DNA of 12,371 bases, from contig CAJUSS010000105.1 in assembly GCA_910588895.1 (NCBI GenBank), positions 1 through 12,371 of the forward strand. The letters run 5' to 3'. The notes beneath the pieces were generated by a model, which saw only the letters and a program-made list of their open reading frames with translations, had not been told where the DNA came from and did not search any database. Position numbers and translations under genes: made by a program. Shown piece after piece: positions 6,175 through 11,836 of the stretch. How positions within the stretch are numbered: position 1 is the stretch's first letter; each line of letters opens with the position of its first letter. The DNA is from an uncultured Lachnospiraceae bacterium (lineage in GTDB: Bacteria > Bacillota > Clostridia > Lachnospirales > Lachnospiraceae).

Positions 6175-7365
6175 TCATCGGCCCTGCTTTACAAAATCCT
6201 CGTACAATGGCGACATGCTCCGGAGCCGCTCCACGATCCGTTTGATCTCCCCCACCACATAGTCGATCTCCTCCATGGTGGTCTCCTCGCTCAGGGTGAG
6301 GCGAAGGGAACCGTGGGCGATCTCATGGGGAAGGCCGATCGCCAGGAGCACATGGGAGGGATCTAAGGAACCGGAGGTGCAGGCGGAACCACTGGAGCCG
6401 CAGATACCGGCCATATCCAGCATGATCAGCAGGGATTCTCCCTCGATGAACTGGAAGGCAAAATCCGCATTATTGGGAAGACGGTCTGTGGGATGGCCGT
6501 TCAGCCGGGTATAGGGCACCTCAGAAAGCACCCGCCGGATCAGGCGATCCCGTAAGCCCTTCTCCTTCTCAGCCCGCTCCTTTAAAGTGGCCATAGCCAG
6601 CTCTGCCGCTTTTCCAAGTCCCACGATCCCCGGCACGTTCTCTGTACCGGCGCGGCGCTTCCTCTCCTGTGCACCGCCATGGATAAAGGATAAGATCTTC
6701 ACACCGGTGCGGATATACAAAAACCCGATCCCCTTGGGGCCGCTCAGCTTGTGACCGCTGGCGCTCAGCATATCGATATGGCACTCATCTACATCGATGG
6801 GTACATGTGCATAGGCCTGGACCGCATCGGTGTGGAACAAGATCTGATGCTCTTTGGCCAGCTGTCCGATCTCCTTGATGGGCTCCATGGTGCCGATCTC
6901 ATTATTGGCAAACATGATCGAGATCAAGATCGTGTCGGGGCGGATCGCTCTTTTCAGCTCCTCCAGCTTGATCACGCCGTTTTCATCTACATCCAGGTAG
7001 GTCACCTCGAACCCCTGTCTCTCCAGATACTGACAGGTGTGGAGGACCGCATGATGCTCGATCTTGCTGGTGATGATATGCCGGCCCTTTTTCTGGTAAG
7101 CCTCTGCCGCAGCCTTGATGGCCCAGTTATCCGACTCGCTGCCGCCAGCCGTAAAGTAGATCTCCTGGGGCTTCGCCCCGATCGAGCTGGCTAAGATCTG
7201 TCTGGCATCGCTGACCGCTTTTTTACTGATACCAGAAAAGTCATACACGGAAGACGGGTTGCCGTAATACTCGGTGAAGAAAGGGAGCATGGCCTCCACC
7301 ACCTCCGGCTTGGTCCGTGTGGTCGCTGCATTATCCAGATAGATCACTTTTTTATCGTCACTCAT
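6175..7365 (-). CDS. nifS: Cysteine desulfurase NifS/IscS family
   Basis: PLP enzyme (class V aminotransferase fold) that converts cysteine to alanine and a persulfide, feeding NifU for Fe-S clusters and MnmA for tRNA thiolation. Of 396 residues: N-terminal YLDNAATT; His104 in IEHHAV stacking on PLP; Asp180 in FHTDAVQ; Schiff-base Lys206 in SGHKLSGPKG; and the active-site Cys329 in SGSACTSGSLDPSHVL. This long SACTSG-type loop places it in the group I (IscS/NifS) type. The ATG at 7365 follows AAGGTGG by 9 bases. It is the first gene of a three-gene operon, 90 bases before nifU, and is driven by the promoter at 7501-7529. No Rrf2/IscR regulator gene lies beside it in the window. Confidence 0.96.
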   Translation of the reverse strand: MSDDKKVIYLDNAATTRTKPEVVEAMLPFFTEYYGNPSSVYDFSGISKKAVSDARQILASSIGAKPQEIYFTAGGSESDNWAIKAAAEAYQKKGRHIITSKIEHHAVLHTCQYLERQGFEVTYLDVDENGVIKLEELKRAIRPDTILISIMFANNEIGTMEPIKEIGQLAKEHQILFHTDAVQAYAHVPIDVDECHIDMLSASGHKLSGPKGIGFLYIRTGVKILSFIHGGAQERKRRAGTENVPGIVGLGKAAELAMATLKERAEKEKGLRDRLIRRVLSEVPYTRLNGHPTDRLPNNADFAFQFIEGESLLIMLDMAGICGSSGSACTSGSLDPSHVLLAIGLPHEIAHGSLRLTLSEETTMEEIDYVVGEIKRIVERLRSMSPLYEDFVKQGR

Positions 7366-7495
7366 CTATAATAACCACCTTTCTAAAAACGCTCCTGCCT
7401 GGGCTATGCCCGGATGGTGCATATAGGGAACATGCCGCTTTTGCAGGGCCTTATATAGGAAAAGGGATCTGTTATGATCCACTAACTATCTCCAC

Positions 7496-7510
7496 ATGCT
7501 ACTATAGCAT
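7496..7510. promoter_or_regulatory. Palindromic operator candidate on the nifS -10 box
   Basis: ATGCTACTATAGCAT is a perfect inverted repeat with 6-bp arms and a 3-base centre. It covers the whole -10 box, a position that would let a dimeric repressor block the promoter. Fe-S operons are commonly repressed by Rrf2-family proteins (IscR), but whether this matches their site in this lineage I cannot say. Confidence 0.4.
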
Positions 7511-7529
7511 ATATTTCCTACTATTTCAA
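7501..7529 (-). promoter_or_regulatory. Sigma-A promoter of the nifS-nifU-mnmA operon
   Basis: On the minus strand TTGAAA (7524-7529), 17 bases, TATAGT (7501-7506): a near-consensus promoter. The leader to the nifS ATG is about 130 bases and contains small hairpins (GGATC...GATCC near 7466-7481 and GGGC-ATA-GCCC near 7400-7410) but no terminator I can support. Two direct copies of ATAGTAG, 20 bases apart, span the promoter. Confidence 0.7.
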
Positions 7530-7664
7530 TATGCTTTTAGGGGGATATCGGTTCCCATTTTGGCATTGCTGCCCCAAGTTTCTTGTCCTCGGCGGCTTTC
7601 ACCCAGAACAGGAGCGGCTGCGCCGCATATGCTAAAGTAAATGCTATGCTTAAGTGAGATCGAT

Positions 7665-8159
7665 ATGCAGACACAACAACCTACTCCCCGCCTTTCCTTC
7701 GTCCAGCTCCTAAATGATGATCGGCCGCAGGCTATGGCCTGGGTGACCGGAGACAGTGCCGCGCCCCAATTGAGCGGTCTGGTAAAATTTTATGCCACCC
7801 CTTATGGCGGTGTCCTGGTGGAGGCGGAGATCTTCGGGCTCCCGGATATCTCGGTCCCTGGATCCACCGGCTTTTATGCGCTCCACATCCACGAACATGG
7901 CGACTGTTCCCAGAACTTTACCCGGACGGGGGCGCATTATGATCCTGCCATGCGGCCTCATCCCGACCATGCAGGCGACCTGCTGCCTCTGATGGGAAAC
8001 CAGGGATATGCCTGGTCCGCGTTTTACGACCGGCGGTTCTTTATCCCTGATATCCTCGGCCGTTCTGTGGTCATCCATGCAAAGCGGGATGACTTTACCT
8101 CGCAGCCGTCCGGGGATGCCGGTGAAAAGATCGGGTGCGGCGTGATCCGGGCTGTTTAG
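7665..8159 (+). CDS. sodC: Cu/Zn superoxide dismutase family protein
   Basis: Disproportionates superoxide in the canonical family. Numbered from the ATG at 7665 (164 residues): His74 and His76 in HIHEHGDC, bridging His91 in GAHYDP, His99/His102 and Asp105 in HPDHAGD, and His138 in VVIHAKRDDF, so all metal ligands are accounted for. Cys81 and Cys158 occupy the conserved disulfide positions. The zinc loop is short, and the active-site Arg before the second Cys is Lys155 (GDAGEKIGCGV). There is no signal peptide or lipobox, so it is probably cytosolic, unlike most bacterial SodC. The frame extends to an ATG at 7641; 7665 is preferred because a weak AGTGAG lies 6-7 bases upstream and none precedes 7641. 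It is divergent from nifS, about 300 bases away, and followed convergently by malL. I found no convincing promoter for it. Confidence 0.85.
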   Translation: MQTQQPTPRLSFVQLLNDDRPQAMAWVTGDSAAPQLSGLVKFYATPYGGVLVEAEIFGLPDISVPGSTGFYALHIHEHGDCSQNFTRTGAHYDPAMRPHPDHAGDLLPLMGNQGYAWSAFYDRRFFIPDILGRSVVIHAKRDDFTSQPSGDAGEKIGCGVIRAV

Positions 8160-8197
8160 GCCCGCACCAGGCAAAGGGCTATAGGCCCTATAAGACG

Positions 8198-8244
8198 AAA
8201 AAGCCTGCAGGAGTGTACACTGTCCTATGCACATCCTGCAGGCT
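8198..8244 (-). terminator. Rho-independent terminator of the oligo-1,6-glucosidase gene
   Basis: An 11-bp perfect stem AGCCTGCAGGA (8202-8212) / TCCTGCAGGCT (8234-8244), extended by TGT/ACA with a one-base bulge, is followed on the minus strand by TTTTT (8198-8202 in reverse). An outer AGACG/CGTCT pair (8193-8197, 8248-8252) frames it. It lies 100 bases beyond the malL stop and also between convergent sodC and malL, so it may serve as a barrier for both. Confidence 0.75.
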
Positions 8245-8343
8245 CCACGTCTTCATGGACTTATGGTACTCCTGTATCGTACCCACTTTTATCCAGTTTT
8301 ATGTAGTCTTTCTTTTTCCTTCCCTGTCTTTTAAGGACCGCGC

Positions 8344-10038
8344 TCAGCGGGCCTGCCGTAAGACAAAGGCTTCGTACGGGCGGAGCTTTCCGCTTTCCTT
8401 CTTTTTAGAGCCGCCATCCTTTTGTTCATGGCTGCCATAGTTCGCGATCAGACACCGGGCATCTTTAAACTCCTCTGGTACCTGGAAGGCTACTTCCTTG
8501 TCGGTAAAATTGCACACCACCAGCAGCTTTTCTTCCTGGAAGCTCCTGGTGTAGACGAACAGATCTCCACTGTCCTCCAAAAGGAGCTGGTAGTCACCGT
8601 GGACGATGACCGGGTATCTCTTCCGCAGAGCGATCAGCTTCTGGTAGTGATGGAATACCGAATCAGGATCTGCCAAGGCCGCCTTTGCATTGATCTCCTT
8701 ATAGTTGGGATTGACCGGGATCCATGGGGTGCCGGTGGTAAATCCGGCCTGCTCACTGTCATCCCACTGGATCGGGGTGCGGGCATTGTCCCGGCTGACC
8801 GCCGTGATGCAGGGCCAGAACTCTTCGTGGGAGACATGGCCGCTGGCGCACCATTCTCTGTAGGCATTGATACTCTCGATATCCTTAAAGTCCGCCGGAC
8901 CGGCAAAGGGGTAGTTGGTCATGCCCAGCTCCTCCCCCTGGTAGATGTAGGGGGTTCCCTGCATCATGTGGAGGCAGGTGGCCAGCATCTTGGCTGACAG
9001 GACCCGGTACCGGGGTCTGTCGTCCCCGAAACGGGAAACCGCGCGGGGCTGGTCATGGTTATCCCAAAACAGGCTGTTCCAGGCCTTGCCTGAAAGCTCC
9101 GTCTGCCATGTGGACAAGATCTTCTTGAGCGCAGGGAGAGGCATCTTCTTATCATTCCATTTTCCGAACCGGCCAGGCACGTCCACATGAGTGAACTGGA
9201 ACACCATGTTCAGTTCATGGCTGTCCTCCCCGGCATAGCGGCAGGCCTCCTTTGGGGTCACGCCTGGGGTCTCCCCTACCGTCATCAGATCGTAATGGGA
9301 CAGCACGTTTTCATTCATCTCTTTTAAGTAGTCGTGAACGTGGGGGCCGTGGATACAGTAGGGGCTGTAGTCCCCATAAAAGCCGCCCTTGATCTTTCCG
9401 TCGGGCATCTCTGCCGTCTTGGAGATCATGCTGATCACGTCCATGCGGAAGCCGTCGATCCCCTTCTCGCACCACCAGGTCATCATATCAAAGACCTCTT
9501 TGCGCACCTTAGGGTTATCCCAGTTCAGATCCGGCTGCTTTTTGGAGAACAGATGGAGATAGTACTGCCCTCTCTCCTGGTCATACTCCCAGGCGGGACC
9601 GCCGAAGCAGGAGCCCCAGTTATTGGGAGCGGAGCCATCCGGCTTCCCATCTCTCCAGATATAATAGTCGCCATATGGTCCGGTCTTATCCTTCCGGCTC
9701 TCCACAAACCAGCGGTGCTCGTCAGAGGTATGGTTCACCACCAGATCCATCACGATCTTGAGGCCGCGTCCATGTGCCTCCTTCAGCAGCTCCTCCAGAT
9801 CCTCCATGGTCCCGAATTCCTCCATGACCGCCTGATAGTCGCTGATATCGTAGCCATTGTCATCATTTGGCGACTGATAGATGGGGGACATCCAGATCAC
9901 ATCGACCCCCAGCTCTTTTAGATAGTCCAGTTTACCGGTGATCCCCTTCAGGTCCCCGATCCCGTCACCGTTGCTGTCCATAAAACTGCGGGGGTAGATC
10001 TGATAGACCACCGCTTCCTTCCACCATGGTGTGTTCAT
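8344..10038 (-). CDS. malL: Oligo-1,6-glucosidase / alpha-glucosidase (GH13)
   Basis: Cytosolic glycoside hydrolase that releases glucose from the non-reducing end of isomalto-oligosaccharides and related sugars. Numbered from ATG 10038 (564 residues): WWKEAVVYQIYPRSF start; calcium loop DSNGDGIGD at 21-29; region I DLVVNHTS; region II GFRMDVI with nucleophile Asp200; region III MTVGETPG with acid/base Glu256; region IV FWDNHDQPR with Asp329. These positions agree closely with the Bacillus enzyme. Val201 after the nucleophile is the known mark of alpha-1,6 preference. The C-terminal beta domain includes LLVVCNFTDKEV. The frame runs open to 10119, but the start at 10038 is chosen because GGAAGG lies 8 bases upstream and family members begin here. 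It stands alone: no sugar transporter or LacI regulator is in view. A promoter with an inverted repeat lies at 10091-10124. Confidence 0.93.
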   Translation of the reverse strand: MNTPWWKEAVVYQIYPRSFMDSNGDGIGDLKGITGKLDYLKELGVDVIWMSPIYQSPNDDNGYDISDYQAVMEEFGTMEDLEELLKEAHGRGLKIVMDLVVNHTSDEHRWFVESRKDKTGPYGDYYIWRDGKPDGSAPNNWGSCFGGPAWEYDQERGQYYLHLFSKKQPDLNWDNPKVRKEVFDMMTWWCEKGIDGFRMDVISMISKTAEMPDGKIKGGFYGDYSPYCIHGPHVHDYLKEMNENVLSHYDLMTVGETPGVTPKEACRYAGEDSHELNMVFQFTHVDVPGRFGKWNDKKMPLPALKKILSTWQTELSGKAWNSLFWDNHDQPRAVSRFGDDRPRYRVLSAKMLATCLHMMQGTPYIYQGEELGMTNYPFAGPADFKDIESINAYREWCASGHVSHEEFWPCITAVSRDNARTPIQWDDSEQAGFTTGTPWIPVNPNYKEINAKAALADPDSVFHHYQKLIALRKRYPVIVHGDYQLLLEDSGDLFVYTRSFQEEKLLVVCNFTDKEVAFQVPEEFKDARCLIANYGSHEQKDGGSKKKESGKLRPYEAFVLRQAR

Positions 10039-10090
10039 TGCTCTTACCTTCCTTTCCTGCTTCCGTTTGCAGATAGCATGGACTGTCTTT

Positions 10091-10119
10091 AGTATAGCAT
10101 CTCTCTTTGATCTGCACAA
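10091..10119 (-). promoter_or_regulatory. Promoter of malL with extended -10
   Basis: On the minus strand TTGTGC (10114-10119), 17 bases, TATACT (10091-10096) preceded by TGC, so an extended -10 (TGCTATACT) compensates a weak -35. The leader is about 50 bases. Confidence 0.55.
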
Positions 10120-10124
10120 TCAAA
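10106..10124. promoter_or_regulatory. Inverted repeat over the malL -35 box, operator candidate
   Basis: TTTGAT (10106-10111) and ATCAAA (10119-10124) form a perfect 6-bp inverted repeat with a 7-base centre that covers the -35. Just upstream lies AAAACGTTGC (10122-10131), whose AACGTT core is reminiscent of LacI-family half-sites, and a 7-bp hairpin at 10126-10145. Sugar-responsive control would be logical but is inference. Confidence 0.35.
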
Positions 10125-10405
10125 ACGTTGCTATCCGCAGCGACGCCCAGACAAACCCCTCCCGGAGCGGACCATCTGCGACATATCTAAGCGATAAGAC
10201 TCCCTGGCGTGGGTGTTGGATAGTAACGTGGATCAGCGTAGGTGTGGCATCTTATCTTTCCAATCCCTTTATTTTTTTCCGGATATCTGTTAAAATCCAG
10301 ATATAGGCCCGTTATCAGACCTCCATACGCCCGACAGCGGACTTTCAGGGCAATGGTCTGGAACGGGATAGACCGACCGCAAACACCAATAAGGAGGGAG
10401 CTCAG
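10125..10405. other. Intergenic region between malL and the XRE regulator gene
   Basis: It contains the malL upstream hairpin (10126-10145), a long-range inverted repeat GATAAGA (10193-10199) / TCTTATC (10250-10256) whose 50-base interior is G/T-rich, and the XRE promoter region. I see no ORF with a good start. The GATAAGA pair followed by TTTCC could be part of a small RNA, but there is no clear promoter plus terminator to support it. Confidence 0.35.
10268..10304 (+). promoter_or_regulatory. Promoter and autoregulatory operator candidate of the XRE gene
   Basis: TTTATT (10268-10273), 17 bases, TAAAAT (10291-10296). The -10 box sits in the centre of a perfect inverted repeat, ATATCTG (10283-10289) and CAGATAT (10298-10304), spacer 8. 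Position over the -10 is what a self-repressing XRE protein would use. The implied leader is about 100 bases. Confidence 0.45.
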
Positions 10406-10732
10406 ATGGAAAACAGGATAAAGATGATAAGGGAGGCTCTCCAACTATCCCAGCGGGAGTTCGGAGAACGGCTGGGCGTCAGCCGGGACGTGATCAGCAA
10501 TATGGAATATGGCCGCGTACAGCCGAAACCGCTGCTCTTAAAGCACCTCTGCGACTTATACGGCGTGGACCCGCAGTGGCTGGACACCGGTGCGGGCCCT
10601 ATGTTCATTGGATCTTCTAAGCGCAGCAAAAAGGCGGACGAGGCCATGGCGATCTTCCAGTCCCTCCGCCCGGAATTCCAGGATTATGCCCTGGAGCAGA
10701 TCCGGCGGCTGGCAAAGCTGCAGGATAGATGA
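10406..10732 (+). CDS. XRE-family helix-turn-helix transcriptional regulator
   Basis: A 108-residue cytosolic protein. Residues about 4-60 form an HTH_3 (Cro/C1-type) domain: NRIKMIREALQLSQREFGERLGVSRDVISNMEYGR, with the recognition helix around SRDVISNME, then PKPLLLKHLCDLYGVDPQWLDTG. A short C-terminal tail (about 75-108, DEAMAIFQSLRPEFQDYAL) is helical and probably mediates dimerisation. AAGGAGGG lies 7-8 bases before the ATG at 10406. There is no ligand or protease domain, and no phage or conjugation gene next to it, so it is either an orphan regulator or a remnant of an element. The likely operator is the inverted repeat at 10283-10304. Converges with the alarmone synthetase gene, 42 bases apart. 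Confidence 0.88.
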   Translation: MENRIKMIREALQLSQREFGERLGVSRDVISNMEYGRVQPKPLLLKHLCDLYGVDPQWLDTGAGPMFIGSSKRSKKADEAMAIFQSLRPEFQDYALEQIRRLAKLQDR

Positions 10733-10774
10733 TCTGGGACATCACAAACGGGACGGAGCGCCGTCGCACAAGCC

Positions 10775-11410
10775 CTACATCGCCTCGATCCTCCCCCGAA
10801 GCTCCACCATCTTCTTATCCAGCTCCGCGATCACCTGGGAGTATTCCTTTAGCTCCTCCCCGATCAGCACCGCCTCCTGCTTTCCTTTCTTATACCGGAG
10901 CTGATGGTCCACGCCGGCCCAGAAATCCATGGCCGGCGTGCGCAGCTGGAGCTCGGCCCGCACCCACCTCCGCTCCTCCTGGAAATACACCGGTATCTCC
11001 ACGATCAGGTGCAGGCTCCGATAGCCGGAGGATTTGGGCGCTTTGATATAATCCTTCCTTTTGATGATCTTTAGATCCTTGTGGGTCTTTAACACCTCTG
11101 CCATCCGGTACACGTCGTCCTCAAAGGAGCATACCGCCCGCACACCGATCAGATCGTTCAGCTTCTCCTGCACATTTTCATATGTAGGCGCATATCCCTT
11201 TTTCCTGCATTTTGACAAGATGCTCTCCGCCGATTTCAGCCGCCCGTCCGTGTGGACCAGCACGTTCCGCCCCAGCTCCAAAAAAAGCTCTGCATCCACG
11301 ATCTTCAGCTTCGCTGTCAGGATATCGATCGCGCATCTGCCTGTCACCAGAAAGGAGCTGTCTTCAAATCCTTCTATGATCTCCTTTGCTCCAAAAACAC
11401 TTACTGCCAT
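10775..11410 (-). CDS. relQ: Small alarmone synthetase, RelQ/YjbM-like
   Basis: A 211-residue, single-domain RelA/SpoT synthetase that would transfer pyrophosphate from ATP to GDP or GTP to make (p)ppGpp. Visible motifs: GRLKSAESI near 56-64, LNDLIGVRAVC at 84-94 with Asp86, the G-loop KDYIKAPKSSGYRSLH at 119-134 whose Tyr130 stacks on the guanine, and AELQLRTPAMDFWAGVDHQL at 152-171 with Glu153. A C-terminal helix (about 183-210) matches the tetramerisation region of RelQ. No HD hydrolase, TGS or ACT domain is present, so it can synthesise but not degrade. The first 45 residues differ from typical RelQ. The ATG at 11410 has AGGTAGG nearby upstream and GGAG at 11 bases. Promoter at 11512-11540. 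No partner toxin or antitoxin gene is beside it. Confidence 0.88.
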   Translation of the reverse strand: MAVSVFGAKEIIEGFEDSSFLVTGRCAIDILTAKLKIVDAELFLELGRNVLVHTDGRLKSAESILSKCRKKGYAPTYENVQEKLNDLIGVRAVCSFEDDVYRMAEVLKTHKDLKIIKRKDYIKAPKSSGYRSLHLIVEIPVYFQEERRWVRAELQLRTPAMDFWAGVDHQLRYKKGKQEAVLIGEELKEYSQVIAELDKKMVELRGRIEAM

Positions 11411-11435
11411 CTTCCTACCTGCTCCTTTTTCTCCT

Positions 11436-11477
11436 CTATCTCTTTTTCTCCCTTGTCTCTCGTTTTGCTGTCCCCAT
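11436..11477 (-). CDS. Possible 13-codon leader ORF of relQ
   Basis: ATG at 11477 follows GGGGAGAGG by about 7-9 bases on the minus strand and encodes MGTAKRETREKKR, a strongly basic 13-residue peptide, ending 25 bases before the relQ ATG. The GGAGAGG lies in the loop of an ACCGGA/TCCGGT hairpin (about 11478-11500). It lies within the relQ leader. It may be chance, since the leader is purine-rich throughout. Confidence 0.2.
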   Translation of the reverse strand: MGTAKRETREKKR

Positions 11478-11511
11478 ACCGGATCCTCTCCCCTTCCGGT
11501 CCCCGGCGGTC

Positions 11512-11540
11512 CTTTTAGGATACGCTGCTTTTACTGCCAA
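11512..11540 (-). promoter_or_regulatory. Sigma-A promoter of relQ
   Basis: On the minus strand TTGGCA (11535-11540), 17 bases, TAAAAG (11512-11517); 5/6 and 4/6 matches. The leader to the ATG is about 95 bases. Confidence 0.5.
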
Positions 11541-11722
11541 AAACAGACCGCATGATAAAAAGATATGCCCGGAAGGCGCAGATATCCCTGCTTTTTGTCG
11601 CCTTTTCGCGACACCTTCCCTGCTTTTTCCACACTTTTTAGCCGCTCCCCATGGCCGGTCATCATACGGCGCCCGAAAAGCCTCCGGCCCCGCCAAAAAA
11701 TGGACCGTTTTTCGATCTCCCA
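11541..11722. other. Non-coding spacer between the relQ and GGDEF promoters
   Basis: Part of a 426-base gap (11411-11836) between divergent genes. Here I see a TGTCGC-CTTTTC-GCGACA hairpin (about 11597-11614) and several short T-runs. A 102-codon minus-strand frame runs through it (11436-11744), but it has no family resemblance, no Shine-Dalgarno and a basic composition typical of chance frames, so I do not call a gene. Confidence 0.35.
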
Positions 11723-11751
11723 TTGCTTTTTTCTCTGATCTCATATAAAAT
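11723..11751 (+). promoter_or_regulatory. Promoter of the GGDEF-like gene
   Basis: TTGCTT (11723-11728), 17 bases, TAAAAT (11746-11751). The leader of about 80 bases contains a CCTCT-TCTTT-AGAGG hairpin near 11790-11805. No GEMM-type c-di-GMP riboswitch motif was recognised. Confidence 0.5.
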
Positions 11752-11836
11752 AGGTGAAAGAGACCTAATAAGATAGAGCACGATAAGAGCCTCTTCTTTA
11801 GAGGATCTTTGGCCAGATAAGCAGGAGGATATCCAT

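Larger units (their letters stand above)
7366..7664. other. Divergent regulatory region between nifS and sodC
   Basis: About 300 bases. The left half is the nifS leader with its promoter and palindrome. The right half (7530-7664) holds a GCGGC-TGC-GCCGC hairpin (about 7613-7625) and short direct repeats of ATGCTA/TATGCT just before sodC, but no convincing -35/-10 pair on the plus strand. Confidence 0.4.

Noticed and set aside
9334..9921. 195-codon plus-strand frame inside malL
   Set aside because: Antisense to the catalytic core of GH13, with no ribosome site or family resemblance.
10121..10134. CcpA cre site near the malL promoter
   Set aside because: Only the central CG and a few flanking bases fit the cre consensus, so it is not a supportable match.
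10775..11410. Toxin-antitoxin reading of the XRE gene plus the alarmone synthetase
   Set aside because: The genes are convergent rather than in an operon, each has its own promoter candidate, and the synthetase is RelQ-like. Toxic synthetases usually sit with a small antitoxin in the same operon.
11436..11744. 102-codon minus-strand frame upstream of relQ
   Set aside because: Basic, unrecognisable, no Shine-Dalgarno at its first ATG, and it overlaps two promoter candidates; only its last 13 codons have a possible start signal.
11752..11836. c-di-GMP riboswitch in the leader of the GGDEF-like gene
   Set aside because: The leader is short and lacks the conserved GEMM elements; only a 5-bp hairpin is visible.
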